A stretch of 64,000 nucleotides of DNA from Metapseudomonas resinovorans DSM 21078 (GCF_000423545.1 NZ_KE384030.1:248001-312000); one strand, 5' to 3'; positions 44,629-53,895 are shown, counted from the stretch's first letter. The notes: generated from the sequence alone by a model not told the origin. A program made the numbers and translations.

Positions 44629-45120
44629 TCAGGGCGCGGTGCGTGGCGCCAGCAGGCGTTCGCGGGAGTGGGGAAAGGACAGGCGCTGCTCGTGGCCGCC
44701 CGCCTGGATCACCACGTGGTCGGGGTGTACGGCCTTTAGCCGGGCACCACCGGGCAGGCGATCGCCGAGGCGGTAAAAGGCGCTGCCCTCGGGCGACTGG
44801 ATCAGCGCGCGGGAGAGCACCGCGCGGCCCTCGCTGAGGCTGGCCAGCAGGGTCAGGTCGACGGCGTGCGAGCTGGCTTCCAGCGGTGTGGCCGACAGGG
44901 CGCCGAAGAGTTCGGCGATGGCACGCTTGTCCAGTGGATGGTGGACCGGGGCTGACTCGGCGATCGACGCGGTCGTCTGGGCCGGTGGTGTATCCAGCGC
45001 TTGCCAGTCGTGCCAGCCCTGCAGGCCGAGCCAGCCCAGCCAGGTGCCCAGGGCGGCGAGGCCGAGGGGAATCAGGCCGCGCTGCAGCGAAGGGAAGAGG
45101 TTGCGCAGCATGGCGATCAC
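44629..45120 (-). CDS. gspC: Type II secretion protein C
   Basis: A 163-residue bitopic inner-membrane protein: helix at about 16-34, then a periplasmic HR domain (LTLLASLSEGRAVLSRALIQ, then GDRLPGGARLKAVHPDHVV) that contacts GspD N0. There is no PDZ or coiled-coil end, so this is a short-form GspC. GTG 45120 overlaps the cytochrome b561 stop (GTGA); ATG 45111 is a possible alternative. The overlap binds the operon to the redox gene upstream. Confidence 0.86.
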   Translation of the reverse strand: MIAMLRNLFPSLQRGLIPLGLAALGTWLGWLGLQGWHDWQALDTPPAQTTASIAESAPVHHPLDKRAIAELFGALSATPLEASSHAVDLTLLASLSEGRAVLSRALIQSPEGSAFYRLGDRLPGGARLKAVHPDHVVIQAGGHEQRLSFPHSRERLLAPRTAP

Positions 45121-45632
45121 AGGGCCATGCGCCGCAGCACACCGTGCCCGCGCATCTGATGCACGGCCACGGCGGCGACGTGGCCGATCACCAGCAGGGC
45201 CAGGGCGATGCAGCTGTAGCGGTGGATTTCGTCGAAGAATTCGATCAGCACCGGCTCGCTGAGGGGCTGCGGCAGCACCAGCAGGTCGAACACGCTGATG
45301 GGGCGATCCATCATCAACACGCCAGTCAGCAGCACCACGGCCATGGTCACGTAGAGCGCCAGGTGGCCGGCCTGTGCCAGCAGGTGGGCGCTGCGGCTCT
45401 CATGGGTGGGGCCATGGGGCGCCGGGTGGGCCAGGACGTAATACAGGCGCAGGGCGAAAAGCGGGATCAGCAGCGCGGTCAGCGAGACGTTGATGAAGGC
45501 GATGGCGTTCTCGACGGATTCGGGCAGGTGCGTCAGCGAGTTGAAAAAGCCAGTGGCGGTGGCCCAGATGATCACCGCGGCGAAGCACCAGTGCAGCAGC
45601 CGGCGTGGCTTGGAGTAGCGTTCGGAGGTCAT
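45117..45632 (-). CDS. Cytochrome b561 in the T2SS operon
   Basis: A 171-residue four-helix b-type cytochrome. Probable haem His ligands are in RRLLHWCFAAV, AQAGHLALYV, FFDEIHRYSC and LVIGHVAAVAVH. It would pass electrons from quinol to a periplasmic acceptor. Its stop overlaps the gspC start, and it begins 61 bp after the LPMO gene. That position suggests it may serve the secreted copper enzyme or the secretion machine, but no sequence feature proves it. An alternative is a generic superoxide- or quinol-oxidising CybB-type protein. Confidence 0.85.
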   Translation of the reverse strand: MTSERYSKPRRLLHWCFAAVIIWATATGFFNSLTHLPESVENAIAFINVSLTALLIPLFALRLYYVLAHPAPHGPTHESRSAHLLAQAGHLALYVTMAVVLLTGVLMMDRPISVFDLLVLPQPLSEPVLIEFFDEIHRYSCIALALLVIGHVAAVAVHQMRGHGVLRRMAL

Positions 45633-45648
45633 GTCGGTTCCCGGGCGG

Positions 45649-45674
45649 GAGCGTGGCGCCGGGGCGCCACGCTC
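45649..45674 (-). promoter_or_regulatory. Strong hairpin between LPMO and cytochrome b561 genes
   Basis: GAGCGTGGCGCC (45649-45660) and its exact inverse (45663-45674) form a 12 bp stem 19 bp after the LPMO stop. No T-run follows on the minus strand, so it is more likely an mRNA-stabilising or attenuating structure than a full terminator. Confidence 0.65.
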
Positions 45675-45693
45675 GTTCAGGTGGCGGGAGGGG

Positions 45694-47193
45694 TTACTTG
45701 CGGATCCAGGCCTGCGACCAGAACTGGCCTACGCCGGGCTCGAAGTGGTTGGCGCCGGTGCTCCACTGCGGGCAGTAGCTGCCGTAGGGGAACGGCTTGC
45801 ACTCGTAGATGTTGCCGTCCTTGGCCAGGACGCGGACGCCGGCACGGTAGCTCTTCACGCCATCGGGGAAGACGTAGTCGTACTTGGCGTTACCGCCGCC
45901 ATTGCCGCTTTCATCCTTGAGGGTGAAGTGGTGGGTCTTCTGCAGCAGCTCGCCCTTCTCCGGCTTGGCCAGCACCACCAGGTCGTATTCACCGGCCTGG
46001 ACGTTCTTCAGCGGCAGGCTGAAGTGCGGCATGTTGTTGCCGGCCTCGCCTTGCTGGTAGGCGATGCTCTCGCCCTTGGCGTTGAACACGGTCGCGTCGA
46101 TGGTGTACTTGCCGCCCTGGGCGATGGCGTTGAAGTGCAGCTCGGCGGAGCCGTTCTTCAGGGTGTAGCTGTCCTTGAGGCTGGAGAGGCTGAGCGCGGC
46201 CGGAATGCTCGGCTGTTCCTTCTGGATCTCCACGCGGACCACGTCACTGCCGGCCTTGGTGTAGATGTTGTTGGTGCCGTAGTTCGGTACCACTTTGCCG
46301 TCGGCGTTCAGCTGGCCCATCAGGTAGCCGGCGTTGGCCTGGTTGGCCTTCTGCGCCAGCAGGTAGGGCCAGGTATTGGCCTGGGCCTGCTGGGCGTTGT
46401 CGATGCGCAGCAGGGTCTGGCGGTTGGCCTGCTCGCCGGCCTTGGTGAAGACGCGGGTCGTCACCTTGTCGCCGATGCTCAGGGCTTCCGGCTGGACGGC
46501 GCCGATGGTGGTCCATTCGCTCGGCGGCGCGCCCTTGTTATCGATGTTGACGTCGATGGCCTGGTAGAAGGTGGCCGCGGTGTCACCGATCTTCCAGGTG
46601 GCCAAAACCACGTGGTAGCCGCTGCGGTCGGATGGGATGTTCACCTTGTGCGTGGTGCGGGTGCCGGACGACGGCCGCGCGCCATTGGCGTTCTCGTGCA
46701 GCAGGGGCTTGGACTCGAAGGACTCGCGGGTCAGCGGCTGGTTCGGGTTCCAGTCCTTCTTGGTGATGTAGAACTGGTAGTAGGCCGTGGCATGGCCGGC
46801 GGTATAGCGCCAGGTGAAGTCGTTGATGCCCGGCTTGATGGTGGTCTTCTGCCAGCGGGTCGCCGACTGCTCGTTCAGCTTGGCGAAACCCTTGATGCCG
46901 CCAGAGGGGATGGTGCCGTCGGCCGGGCCGCATTTGGTGAAATCGTCCGCGCAGTAGCGGCCCTTGTAGTGGTGGCCGACGCTCGGCGAGTACTCGATGC
47001 TTTGCGGTTCCCAGGCTGCGGAGCCGCAGTCCTTGTTCAGGCTGCCACCGGACGCGGCGCACATGTAGGCACGGGATTTCGGGCTATCGACGTAGCCGTG
47101 GGCGGAAGCCTGCTGGGCACCGAGTGCAGCCAGGCCGAGAGCGGCTGCCAGCGGCAGCATGCGCGCTGCCAGGGGGCGAGTGGAATGGTTCAT
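45694..47193 (-). CDS. AA10 lytic polysaccharide monooxygenase, GbpA/CbpD-like
   Basis: 499 residues. The signal peptide ends ..QQASA so that His32 (HGYVDSPKSR) becomes the free N-terminal His of the copper brace; the second His is in the YTAGHATAYYQFYITK segment. GbpA-type middle domains follow (about 215-425), then a C-terminal chitin-binding CBM73-like module (about 445-499) with YECKPFPYGSYCPQW. It oxidatively cleaves chitin and is a typical T2SS substrate in Pseudomonas. It lies directly upstream of the T2SS operon, in the same direction. ATG 47193 is set by the signal peptide. Confidence 0.92.
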   Translation of the reverse strand: MNHSTRPLAARMLPLAAALGLAALGAQQASAHGYVDSPKSRAYMCAASGGSLNKDCGSAAWEPQSIEYSPSVGHHYKGRYCADDFTKCGPADGTIPSGGIKGFAKLNEQSATRWQKTTIKPGINDFTWRYTAGHATAYYQFYITKKDWNPNQPLTRESFESKPLLHENANGARPSSGTRTTHKVNIPSDRSGYHVVLATWKIGDTAATFYQAIDVNIDNKGAPPSEWTTIGAVQPEALSIGDKVTTRVFTKAGEQANRQTLLRIDNAQQAQANTWPYLLAQKANQANAGYLMGQLNADGKVVPNYGTNNIYTKAGSDVVRVEIQKEQPSIPAALSLSSLKDSYTLKNGSAELHFNAIAQGGKYTIDATVFNAKGESIAYQQGEAGNNMPHFSLPLKNVQAGEYDLVVLAKPEKGELLQKTHHFTLKDESGNGGGNAKYDYVFPDGVKSYRAGVRVLAKDGNIYECKPFPYGSYCPQWSTGANHFEPGVGQFWSQAWIRK

Positions 47194-47355
47194 CGAATTA
47201 CCTTTTATAGCGTTGGAAATGTCCATTGGGGTGCCCGGCTTTTCCGGCCGACGGGGGATGGGGGACACCGACGGCGTGGGGCGTTCCGGGCCAGTGCAGA
47301 GTGACGGGTCAGCTCGAGTGGCCCCATGGGACGAGTCCGAAAGCGTGGTGCTCGC

Positions 47356-49563
47356 TCAGGAATGAGGGCGCCACGGGCTGGCTCCAGCCAGCCGTTCCTC
47401 GACGTGCCGCAACAGTGTTTCGAGGCTCGCCACGACCTCGGCCTGTTGTCGGCGAAGGTCGTTGGCGCCTCGCGCCAGGGCTGGGGAAAGGCCGTGGCAG
47501 GCCCGCATGAGACCCGGCGCATCGATGGTGCAGGCGAGGCCGGCCAGGCGGTGCGCCACCTGGCCGACGGCTTCAGGGTCGTCCGCCGGCAACGGTGACT
47601 GCAGGCGTTGGCGCTCCTGGGTGAGGCTGGCACGAAGCTCGGTGAGCAACCGGTCGAGCAGGGCCGGGTCGATGCCCTGCAGGCCCTCGAGGTGGGACAG
47701 GTCGAAACCCTGGCCGGCGCTTGCGGTCGCCGGGACCGGGGCGATCGTCGGCAGCGCACCGCCAAGGGCACCGCGCAGGCGGGCGAGGGTCACGGGCTTG
47801 ATCATCAGTTCGTCCATGCCGGCCTCCCGGCAACGCGACTCCTCCCCGCTCAGGGCGCTGGCGGTGTAGCCGATGATCCGTATCGGCGCGACGCCTTGCG
47901 CGCTCTCGCGGGCACGCACTGCCCGGGTCAGCGCATAGCCGTCCATGCCGGGCATGTTGCAGTCGCTGATGAGGACGTCGAAGGGGCGTTCCGCCCAGGC
48001 GCGCAGCGCCGACTCCGCGTCGCTGACGAAGGTCCCGCGGTGACCGAGGCTGGCCAGTTGTTGCTGGAGGACCAGGCCGTTGGTGGAAACATCGTCGACG
48101 ATCAGCACCTCGAGCCCTGTCAGGTCCCCGGCAACCGTTGCGACAGGCGCCGACTTCACGCTGTCATCGGCCGGGGTCCACGCCAGAGGCAGCTCGACGT
48201 GCACCCGGCAGCCCTGGCCAAGTTCGCTTTCCAGCCAGATGCGCCCGCCCATGAGACTGGTCAGGTGACGGCAGATGCTCAGGCCCAGCCCCGAACCGCC
48301 GTACTCGTTGGATACCTCGGTGTGCGCCTGCCGATAGGCGTCGAAGATGCGCGGCTGGAATTCCACCGGGATGCCGATGCCGCTGTCGCTGACCTCGATT
48401 CGCAGCAGGCATTTGCCTGTCGACTGTTCGAGCGCTGCGGCTTGCAGGGTCACGTGGCCCTGGTGAGTGAACCGCACGGCGTTGCCGAGCAGGTTGTGCA
48501 GCACCTGGCGCAGGCGCAGCGGGTCCAGCAGGTAGTGCCGGGCGGCTGGGAGCGCGCACTGAAAACTCAGGTCCAGGCCCTTTTCCCGCGCCTGGGCGGC
48601 GAACAGGTCGAGGCTGCCCCTGAGCAGCGCGTCGAGGTCGGTGGGCTGTGGCGCCAGTTGCATCTGTCCGGACTCGATCTTGTCCAGGTCGAGGATGTTG
48701 CCGATCAGGTCGATCATCGAGTGGGCCGACTGCTGGGCGATGCGCAGGTTTTCAGTGGGCGCTGCGCGGGTGGTGGTCTCCAGCTCCAGCAGTCCTACCA
48801 GGGCGTTGAGCGGGGTGCGCAGCTCATGACTCATGGTGGCGAGGAACCGGCTCTTGACCGCGCTGGCCTTGACGGCGGCCTGCTGCGCCTCGCGCAAGCG
48901 GTCTTCCAGGTGCTTGCGGTCGCTGATGTCGATCCAACCGCCGAGCAGGCCCTGAAGAGTGCCCCTGGCGCTGTAGAAGGGCACCAGCCAGTGATAGACG
49001 TGGAAGGTACGTCCGGCGCTTTCGATGCGGCAGTCGAAGTAGCGCGGCTGGCGATGCAACAGCAGTTGGCGGTACTCCGCCGCCAGCAGCTCCACCAGCT
49101 CGGGCGGGGCATCGGGCAGTTGCTGGACACGGGTGCCGCGCAGTTCCTCCAGGGAGCTACCGAAGAAGTTCTCGTAGGCGCGGTTGCAGGTCGTCAGCCG
49201 TCCTTCCAGGTCGCGGACATAGAGCGGCGTCGGCAGGCCGTTGAGCAGGGAGAACTGGAAGGCCAACTGGTCGCACAACTGGTCCTGTGCCGCGCGGCGT
49301 TCGCTCACCTGGCCCTGCAGGCGCCAGTTCCACAGCAGTGATGGCACCACGATCCAGGCCACCAGCAGAAAGGCGTGCCAGAACGGGTGCGACGGCGGGG
49401 CGTCCTCGTCGTCGAGGGCCGTCATCGCCTCGGCCGGGTCCATCGGCAGGTGAGTTGCGTCGTAGGACGGCACGGCGTCGTTGGCCTGGGTGATGGCCGG
49501 AATCGGCAGCAGGCAGGCGCAGCAAAGCGCCAGGCGCACCAGGAGCCTGTGGCGGTTGGGCAT
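47356..49563 (-). CDS. Hybrid sensor histidine kinase, BvgS/EvgS-like
   Basis: 735 residues: a signal-like N-terminus, a short periplasmic part of about 35 residues, a helix (HAFLLVAWIVVPSLLW), a PAS domain, HisKA with FLATMSHELRTPLNALVG, HATPase (SGIGIP, GGSGLGLSICR), a receiver with Asp in LISDCNMPGMDGY and a C-terminal HPT with AHRLAG. Unlike BvgS it lacks the periplasmic Venus-flytrap domains. It precedes the LPMO gene on the same strand by 162 bp and follows its response regulator by 19 bp. Confidence 0.9.
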   Translation of the reverse strand: MPNRHRLLVRLALCCACLLPIPAITQANDAVPSYDATHLPMDPAEAMTALDDEDAPPSHPFWHAFLLVAWIVVPSLLWNWRLQGQVSERRAAQDQLCDQLAFQFSLLNGLPTPLYVRDLEGRLTTCNRAYENFFGSSLEELRGTRVQQLPDAPPELVELLAAEYRQLLLHRQPRYFDCRIESAGRTFHVYHWLVPFYSARGTLQGLLGGWIDISDRKHLEDRLREAQQAAVKASAVKSRFLATMSHELRTPLNALVGLLELETTTRAAPTENLRIAQQSAHSMIDLIGNILDLDKIESGQMQLAPQPTDLDALLRGSLDLFAAQAREKGLDLSFQCALPAARHYLLDPLRLRQVLHNLLGNAVRFTHQGHVTLQAAALEQSTGKCLLRIEVSDSGIGIPVEFQPRIFDAYRQAHTEVSNEYGGSGLGLSICRHLTSLMGGRIWLESELGQGCRVHVELPLAWTPADDSVKSAPVATVAGDLTGLEVLIVDDVSTNGLVLQQQLASLGHRGTFVSDAESALRAWAERPFDVLISDCNMPGMDGYALTRAVRARESAQGVAPIRIIGYTASALSGEESRCREAGMDELMIKPVTLARLRGALGGALPTIAPVPATASAGQGFDLSHLEGLQGIDPALLDRLLTELRASLTQERQRLQSPLPADDPEAVGQVAHRLAGLACTIDAPGLMRACHGLSPALARGANDLRRQQAEVVASLETLLRHVEERLAGASPWRPHS

Positions 49564-49582
49564 GGTGGTCTCCGGCGGGGCG

Positions 49583-50224
49583 TCAGGCGAGCCCGTGTTC
49601 CTGGATATAGAGGAACAGGGCGGCGTTGGTATCCAGGCCGAGCTTGCGCATGGCGCTGGTCTTCTGGGCGCTGATGGTCTGCTTGGAGCGCACCAGGCGT
49701 GCGGCGATCTCCCCCACACTGAGGCCGGCGCCATAGAGGCGCAGCACCTCCACCTCGCGGGGAGACAGTTGCTCAGGTACTGCCAGGGCTTTGCCGTGTT
49801 CGGCCTCGCTGACGTCCAGCAGGTGTTGCAGGGCGGGGGAGAGGAAGGGCGCGCTGGAGCGGCTGCGGATGGCGCGTGGCAGGTCATTGAGCAATCCGCG
49901 CTTGCTCACCAGCCCCTGCACGCCCTGGCGCAGCACCGAGGTGATCAGCGCCGGGTTGTTGAGCATGGTGACGACAATGATCTTCAGCGCCGGGTAGTGC
50001 CGCCGGAGTCGCTGGATCAGGTGCAGGCCGTCGACCTGGCCGCTCTCCGGCATCATCAGGTCGGTCACCAGCAGGTCGCAGGGCTGGCGATCAAGCTGCT
50101 CGAACAGGCTGTCGACACAGTGAGCCTCGCCCACCACCTTGAGGTTGTCGCAGGTGCTGAGCAGGGCGCGCATGCCGATCAACGTGATGGGGTGGTCATC
50201 GACAATGACGATTCGGGTTGGCAT
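49583..50224 (-). CDS. LuxR/NarL-family response regulator, BvgA/EvgA-like
   Basis: A 213-residue protein. The receiver has the IVDDHPITLIGMRALL start and phospho-Asp in CDLLVTDLMMPES. The C-terminal LuxR helix-turn-helix is LSPREVEVLRLYGAGLSVGE. The SVGEIAARLVRSKQTISAQK segment marks the BvgA/EvgA group. It would receive phosphate from the HPT of the kinase encoded next to it. Likely targets are the adjacent LPMO and T2SS genes, by position only. Confidence 0.9.
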   Translation of the reverse strand: MPTRIVIVDDHPITLIGMRALLSTCDNLKVVGEAHCVDSLFEQLDRQPCDLLVTDLMMPESGQVDGLHLIQRLRRHYPALKIIVVTMLNNPALITSVLRQGVQGLVSKRGLLNDLPRAIRSRSSAPFLSPALQHLLDVSEAEHGKALAVPEQLSPREVEVLRLYGAGLSVGEIAARLVRSKQTISAQKTSAMRKLGLDTNAALFLYIQEHGLA

Positions 50225-50481
50225 GTAGGGGGAGCCTCGGTATCCATCGAGTTTTTGGTCTTGTGGCGAAGACTGCGCGGGCGGTCTCGCAAGGCGATGG
50301 GAGGCATCTTAAGGGGCGCCGGAAGCGGGTCTGGCGGGGCGTCCATCCCGGACTACCCGGCTCTAGGAAATTTCCTACAACTCGCTCGCCGATGGCATGG
50401 GTGGCGCACTCATTGGTGAAGAAAGAGGAGGGTGGACAGCGGATGTGCTGCCCACCAGGTGAAGCCCGTCATGACGTCGAA

Positions 50482-50507
50482 GGTGGATGGCAAGGGCGCC
50501 ATCCACC
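50482..50507 (-). terminator. Hairpin after adenine deaminase gene
   Basis: GGTGGATGGC / GCCATCCACC, 10 bp stem with 6 nt loop, just after the minus-strand stop at 50519. No clear T-run; it may be a repeat-type hairpin. Confidence 0.55.
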
Positions 50508-50518
50508 CTGCCTGGCGA

Positions 50519-51484
<966 letters not shown>

Positions 51485-51543
51485 TCAGGCTAGACCGCCG
51501 GAAAGTTTAACCGGCTGGATGGGAATGTGCTGAGCCAGCGCCT

Positions 51544-51671
51544 TGTGGGGGCGATTTCAATCGCCAGGTCTGCGTTAGTTGTTGCGAGAGATTGACCATC
51601 GGGCAAGGCATCTGCTTGCAACACGTCATGCAGACAGAGCGATTTCAATCGCCAATGAAATCGCCCCTACA
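51544..51671. repeat. Dispersed REP-ended element, copy C (complete)
   Basis: 128 bp with terminal inverted repeats TGTGGGGGCGATTTCA (51544-51559) and TGAAATCGCCCCTACA (51656-51671), 15 of 16 matched. The centre holds TCTGCGTTAGTTGTTGCGAG as in copies A and B. Confidence 0.82.
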
Positions 51672-51674
51672 GGG

Positions 51675-52637
51675 TTATGCGATTTCCTCGCGGCGATAGG
51701 CGTAGGTATCGGCAAAACGCGAAAGCAGATAGTCGGCGCTGGTCACCGGTGGGTATTTGGGCGGGTTGGCTGCGCTGGAGCAGTTCGGCAGGCAGCTGAT
51801 TTCGGTGTCCGGGTGCGGCTCGGCGAAGAAGGGCATGGAGTAGCGATCCACCCCCAGCGGGCTGATCACCCGGTGCGGCGTGGACGTGTAACGGTCGTTG
51901 CTCCAGCGCGCCATCATGTCGCCGAGGTTGACCACGAAGCTGCCCTCGATCGGCGGCGCGTCGATCCATTCGCCTTTCAGGTTGCGCACCTGCAAGCCGC
52001 CAGCCTCGTCCTGGTAGAGCAGGGTGATGCAGCCGTAGTCGGTGTGGGCACCGGCGCCTTGCTGCTCGGCGGAGCTGGCGGTGTGGCGCGGCGGGTAATG
52101 GATCATGCGGAACACGCTGATCGGCTCATGGAAGCGCTTGTCGAAGAAGTCCGGCTCGATATCGAGCGCCATGGCAATGGCCCGCAGCAGGGTCTGCGCC
52201 AGGGCCTGCATGTCCTGGTAGTGATGCTCCAGCAGCGCTTCCCAACCGGGCAGCTGCGGGTGGCGATTGGGGCCGCGCAGCGGCTTTTCCGCCAGCACCT
52301 CGGGGTGGTCGGCGGCCATGTGGAAGCCCATGTCGAAGGTTTCCTTGAGGTCGCTGGGCTTGCTCGGGTCCAGTTGTTCGGTGGCGATGGCGCCGTAGCC
52401 ACGGTGGTGGCGGGTCTGGGTGATGTCGATCTTCAGCTTCTCGGCATCCGGCAGGGCGAAGAAGGCCTTGGCGGCGTCCAGCAGGCTCTTGATTCGCACC
52501 GGGCTGATGGCGTGCCCGGTGATGTAGAAGAAGCCCCATTCGCGGCAGGCAGCATCTATCTGCGCGGCCACCTCGCGCCAGGCGTCTGGCTCGTCGGCGT
52601 AGAGCGGGGCGATGTCGATGATCGGGAGCTGGTTCAT
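51675..52637 (-). CDS. 2-oxoglutarate/Fe(II)-dependent oxygenase (isopenicillin N synthase-like)
   Basis: A 320-residue protein. The DIOX_N part begins PIIDIAPLYADEP. The Fe ligands are HTDYGCITLLYQD (His-x-Asp) and the later TSTPHRV; the 2-oxoglutarate-binding Arg-x-Ser is DRYSMPFF. Members hydroxylate or desaturate small molecules. It lies between the BMP and deaminase genes, so a purine or pyrimidine substrate is a fair guess, not shown by sequence. ATG 52637 follows AAGGATCACCCG. Confidence 0.87.
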   Translation of the reverse strand: MNQLPIIDIAPLYADEPDAWREVAAQIDAACREWGFFYITGHAISPVRIKSLLDAAKAFFALPDAEKLKIDITQTRHHRGYGAIATEQLDPSKPSDLKETFDMGFHMAADHPEVLAEKPLRGPNRHPQLPGWEALLEHHYQDMQALAQTLLRAIAMALDIEPDFFDKRFHEPISVFRMIHYPPRHTASSAEQQGAGAHTDYGCITLLYQDEAGGLQVRNLKGEWIDAPPIEGSFVVNLGDMMARWSNDRYTSTPHRVISPLGVDRYSMPFFAEPHPDTEISCLPNCSSAANPPKYPPVTSADYLLSRFADTYAYRREEIA

Positions 52638-52676
52638 CGGGTGATCCTTGGATTCCTCGTGGGGCGCTGGCTCTTT

Positions 52677-52706
52677 CCCCAACCCTCTCCCGAGAGGAGA
52701 GGGTTG
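52677..52706. repeat. CTCTCCC-type hairpin
   Basis: CCCCAACCCTCTCCCGAGAG then GAGAGGGTTGG forms a 10-12 bp stem between the oxygenase and BMP genes. The same family occurs at 54945-55038 and 63836-63869. Confidence 0.7.
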
Positions 52707-52714
52707 GCGGAAGG

Positions 52715-53797
52715 TTACTTCGGCAGTTCCGCCTTGATGCCTTCTACGTAGTAGTTCATCGAGGCCAGGTCGGCATTGGTGGCCACCACGCCGTCAGCCA
52801 GTTTCACCGCGCCGGACTGGTCCTTGATCGGGCCGGTGAAGGGGTGGAATTCACCGCTCTTGATGCTGGCAATCAGCTTCTCGGCTTCGGCCTTCGCATC
52901 GGCCGGCACCAGGTCGCTGATGGGCAGCTCGATGGTTTCTTCACTCAGGCCGCCCCAGAAGTCCTGTGGCTTCCAGTTGCCGTCCATCACGCCCTGGGTG
53001 GCCTGGATGTAGTGCGGGCCCCAGTTGTTGACGATGGAGGTGAGCACGGCTTTCGGCCCGAAGTGGGCCATGTCCGAGGCGTAGCCCACCGAGTACGCGC
53101 CGCGACGTTCGGCGGCCTGGATCGGTGCCGGGCTGTCGGTGTGCTGGAAGATCACGTCCACGCCCTGGTCGATCAGCGCGTTGGCCGCGTCGGATTCCTT
53201 GCCCGGGTCGAACCAGGTGTTGACCCACACCACCTTGATCTCCGCCTGCGGGTCGTACTTGTTCAGCGCCAGTTGGATGGCATTGATGTCGCGGATCACC
53301 TCGGGAATGGGGAAGGAGGCGATGTAGCCGATCTTGTGGGTCTTGGTCATCTTCGCCGCCAGGTAACCGCCGACATAGCGGCCTTCATAGGAGCGCGACA
53401 GGTAGGTGCCGAGGTTCTTGTCCTGCTTGTAGCCGGTGGCGTGCTCGAAGGTGACCTTGGGGAACTGCTTGGCCACTTTGGCGGTGGGGTTCATGTAGCC
53501 GAAGGAGGTGGTGAACACCAGGTCATAGCCCCCCTTGGCCATGTTGCGGATCACCCGCTCGGCGTCGGCGCCTTCGGCCACGTTCTCGACGAAACTGGTC
53601 TGCACCTTGTCGCCGAACCTGGCTTCCAGCGCCTTGCGGCCCTGCTCGTGCTGGTAGGTCCAGCCGTGGTCGCCGATGGGGCCGACATAGACGAAGCCCA
53701 CCTTCAGCGGGTCGGCGGCGCTGGCGGAAAGGATGCTGCTGAAGCCGATGGCGGCCGCCAGGGTACGCAGCACGTTCTTTTTGATGTTCTTGTGCAT
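52715..53797 (-). CDS. BMP-family ABC transporter substrate-binding protein
   Basis: A 360-residue periplasmic protein. The signal peptide ends ..SASAADPL and has no lipobox, unlike many BMP proteins. The BMP domain has VGFVYVGPIGDHGWTYQHEQ at the start and the GYDLVFTTSFGYMNPT and GVDVIFQHTDSPAP segments. BMP proteins bind nucleosides or purine bases. It is the substrate receptor for the permeases and ATPase encoded upstream. It has its own RutR-type box 61 bp before the ATG. Confidence 0.9.
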   Translation of the reverse strand: MHKNIKKNVLRTLAAAIGFSSILSASAADPLKVGFVYVGPIGDHGWTYQHEQGRKALEARFGDKVQTSFVENVAEGADAERVIRNMAKGGYDLVFTTSFGYMNPTAKVAKQFPKVTFEHATGYKQDKNLGTYLSRSYEGRYVGGYLAAKMTKTHKIGYIASFPIPEVIRDINAIQLALNKYDPQAEIKVVWVNTWFDPGKESDAANALIDQGVDVIFQHTDSPAPIQAAERRGAYSVGYASDMAHFGPKAVLTSIVNNWGPHYIQATQGVMDGNWKPQDFWGGLSEETIELPISDLVPADAKAEAEKLIASIKSGEFHPFTGPIKDQSGAVKLADGVVATNADLASMNYYVEGIKAELPK

Positions 53798-53858
53798 CAC
53801 GGGTGTTGCTCCTTTGGTCCTGTAGTGGCGTTTACGCTGCAGGCTTGTTTGCAAAAAG

Positions 53859-53874
53859 CTGACCAAGCGGACAA
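53859..53874 (-). promoter_or_regulatory. RutR-type operator box upstream of BMP gene
   Basis: Minus-strand TTGTCCGCTTGGTCAG follows the RutR consensus TTGACCANNTGGTCAA at 11 of 14 defined positions and is followed by CTTTTTGC as at the other two sites. Confidence 0.65.
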
Positions 53875-53895
53875 GCAACTGTGCAAACCCCGAAG

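Noticed and set aside
43188-44837. A 549-codon plus-strand frame opposite gspD
   Set aside because: Shadow of the secretin gene, Gly/Ala/Val/His-rich with no recognisable fold.
45631-47304. A 557-codon plus-strand frame opposite the LPMO gene
   Set aside because: Shadow; the minus strand carries a textbook signal peptide, copper brace and chitin-binding module.
47608-49341. A 577-codon plus-strand frame opposite the hybrid kinase
   Set aside because: Shadow of the conserved HisKA/HATPase/REC coding strand.
49564-49887. Upstream in-frame extension of the hybrid kinase
   Set aside because: It is an out-of-frame reading of the response-regulator gene; the residues before MPNRHRLLVRL have no domain and no ribosome site.
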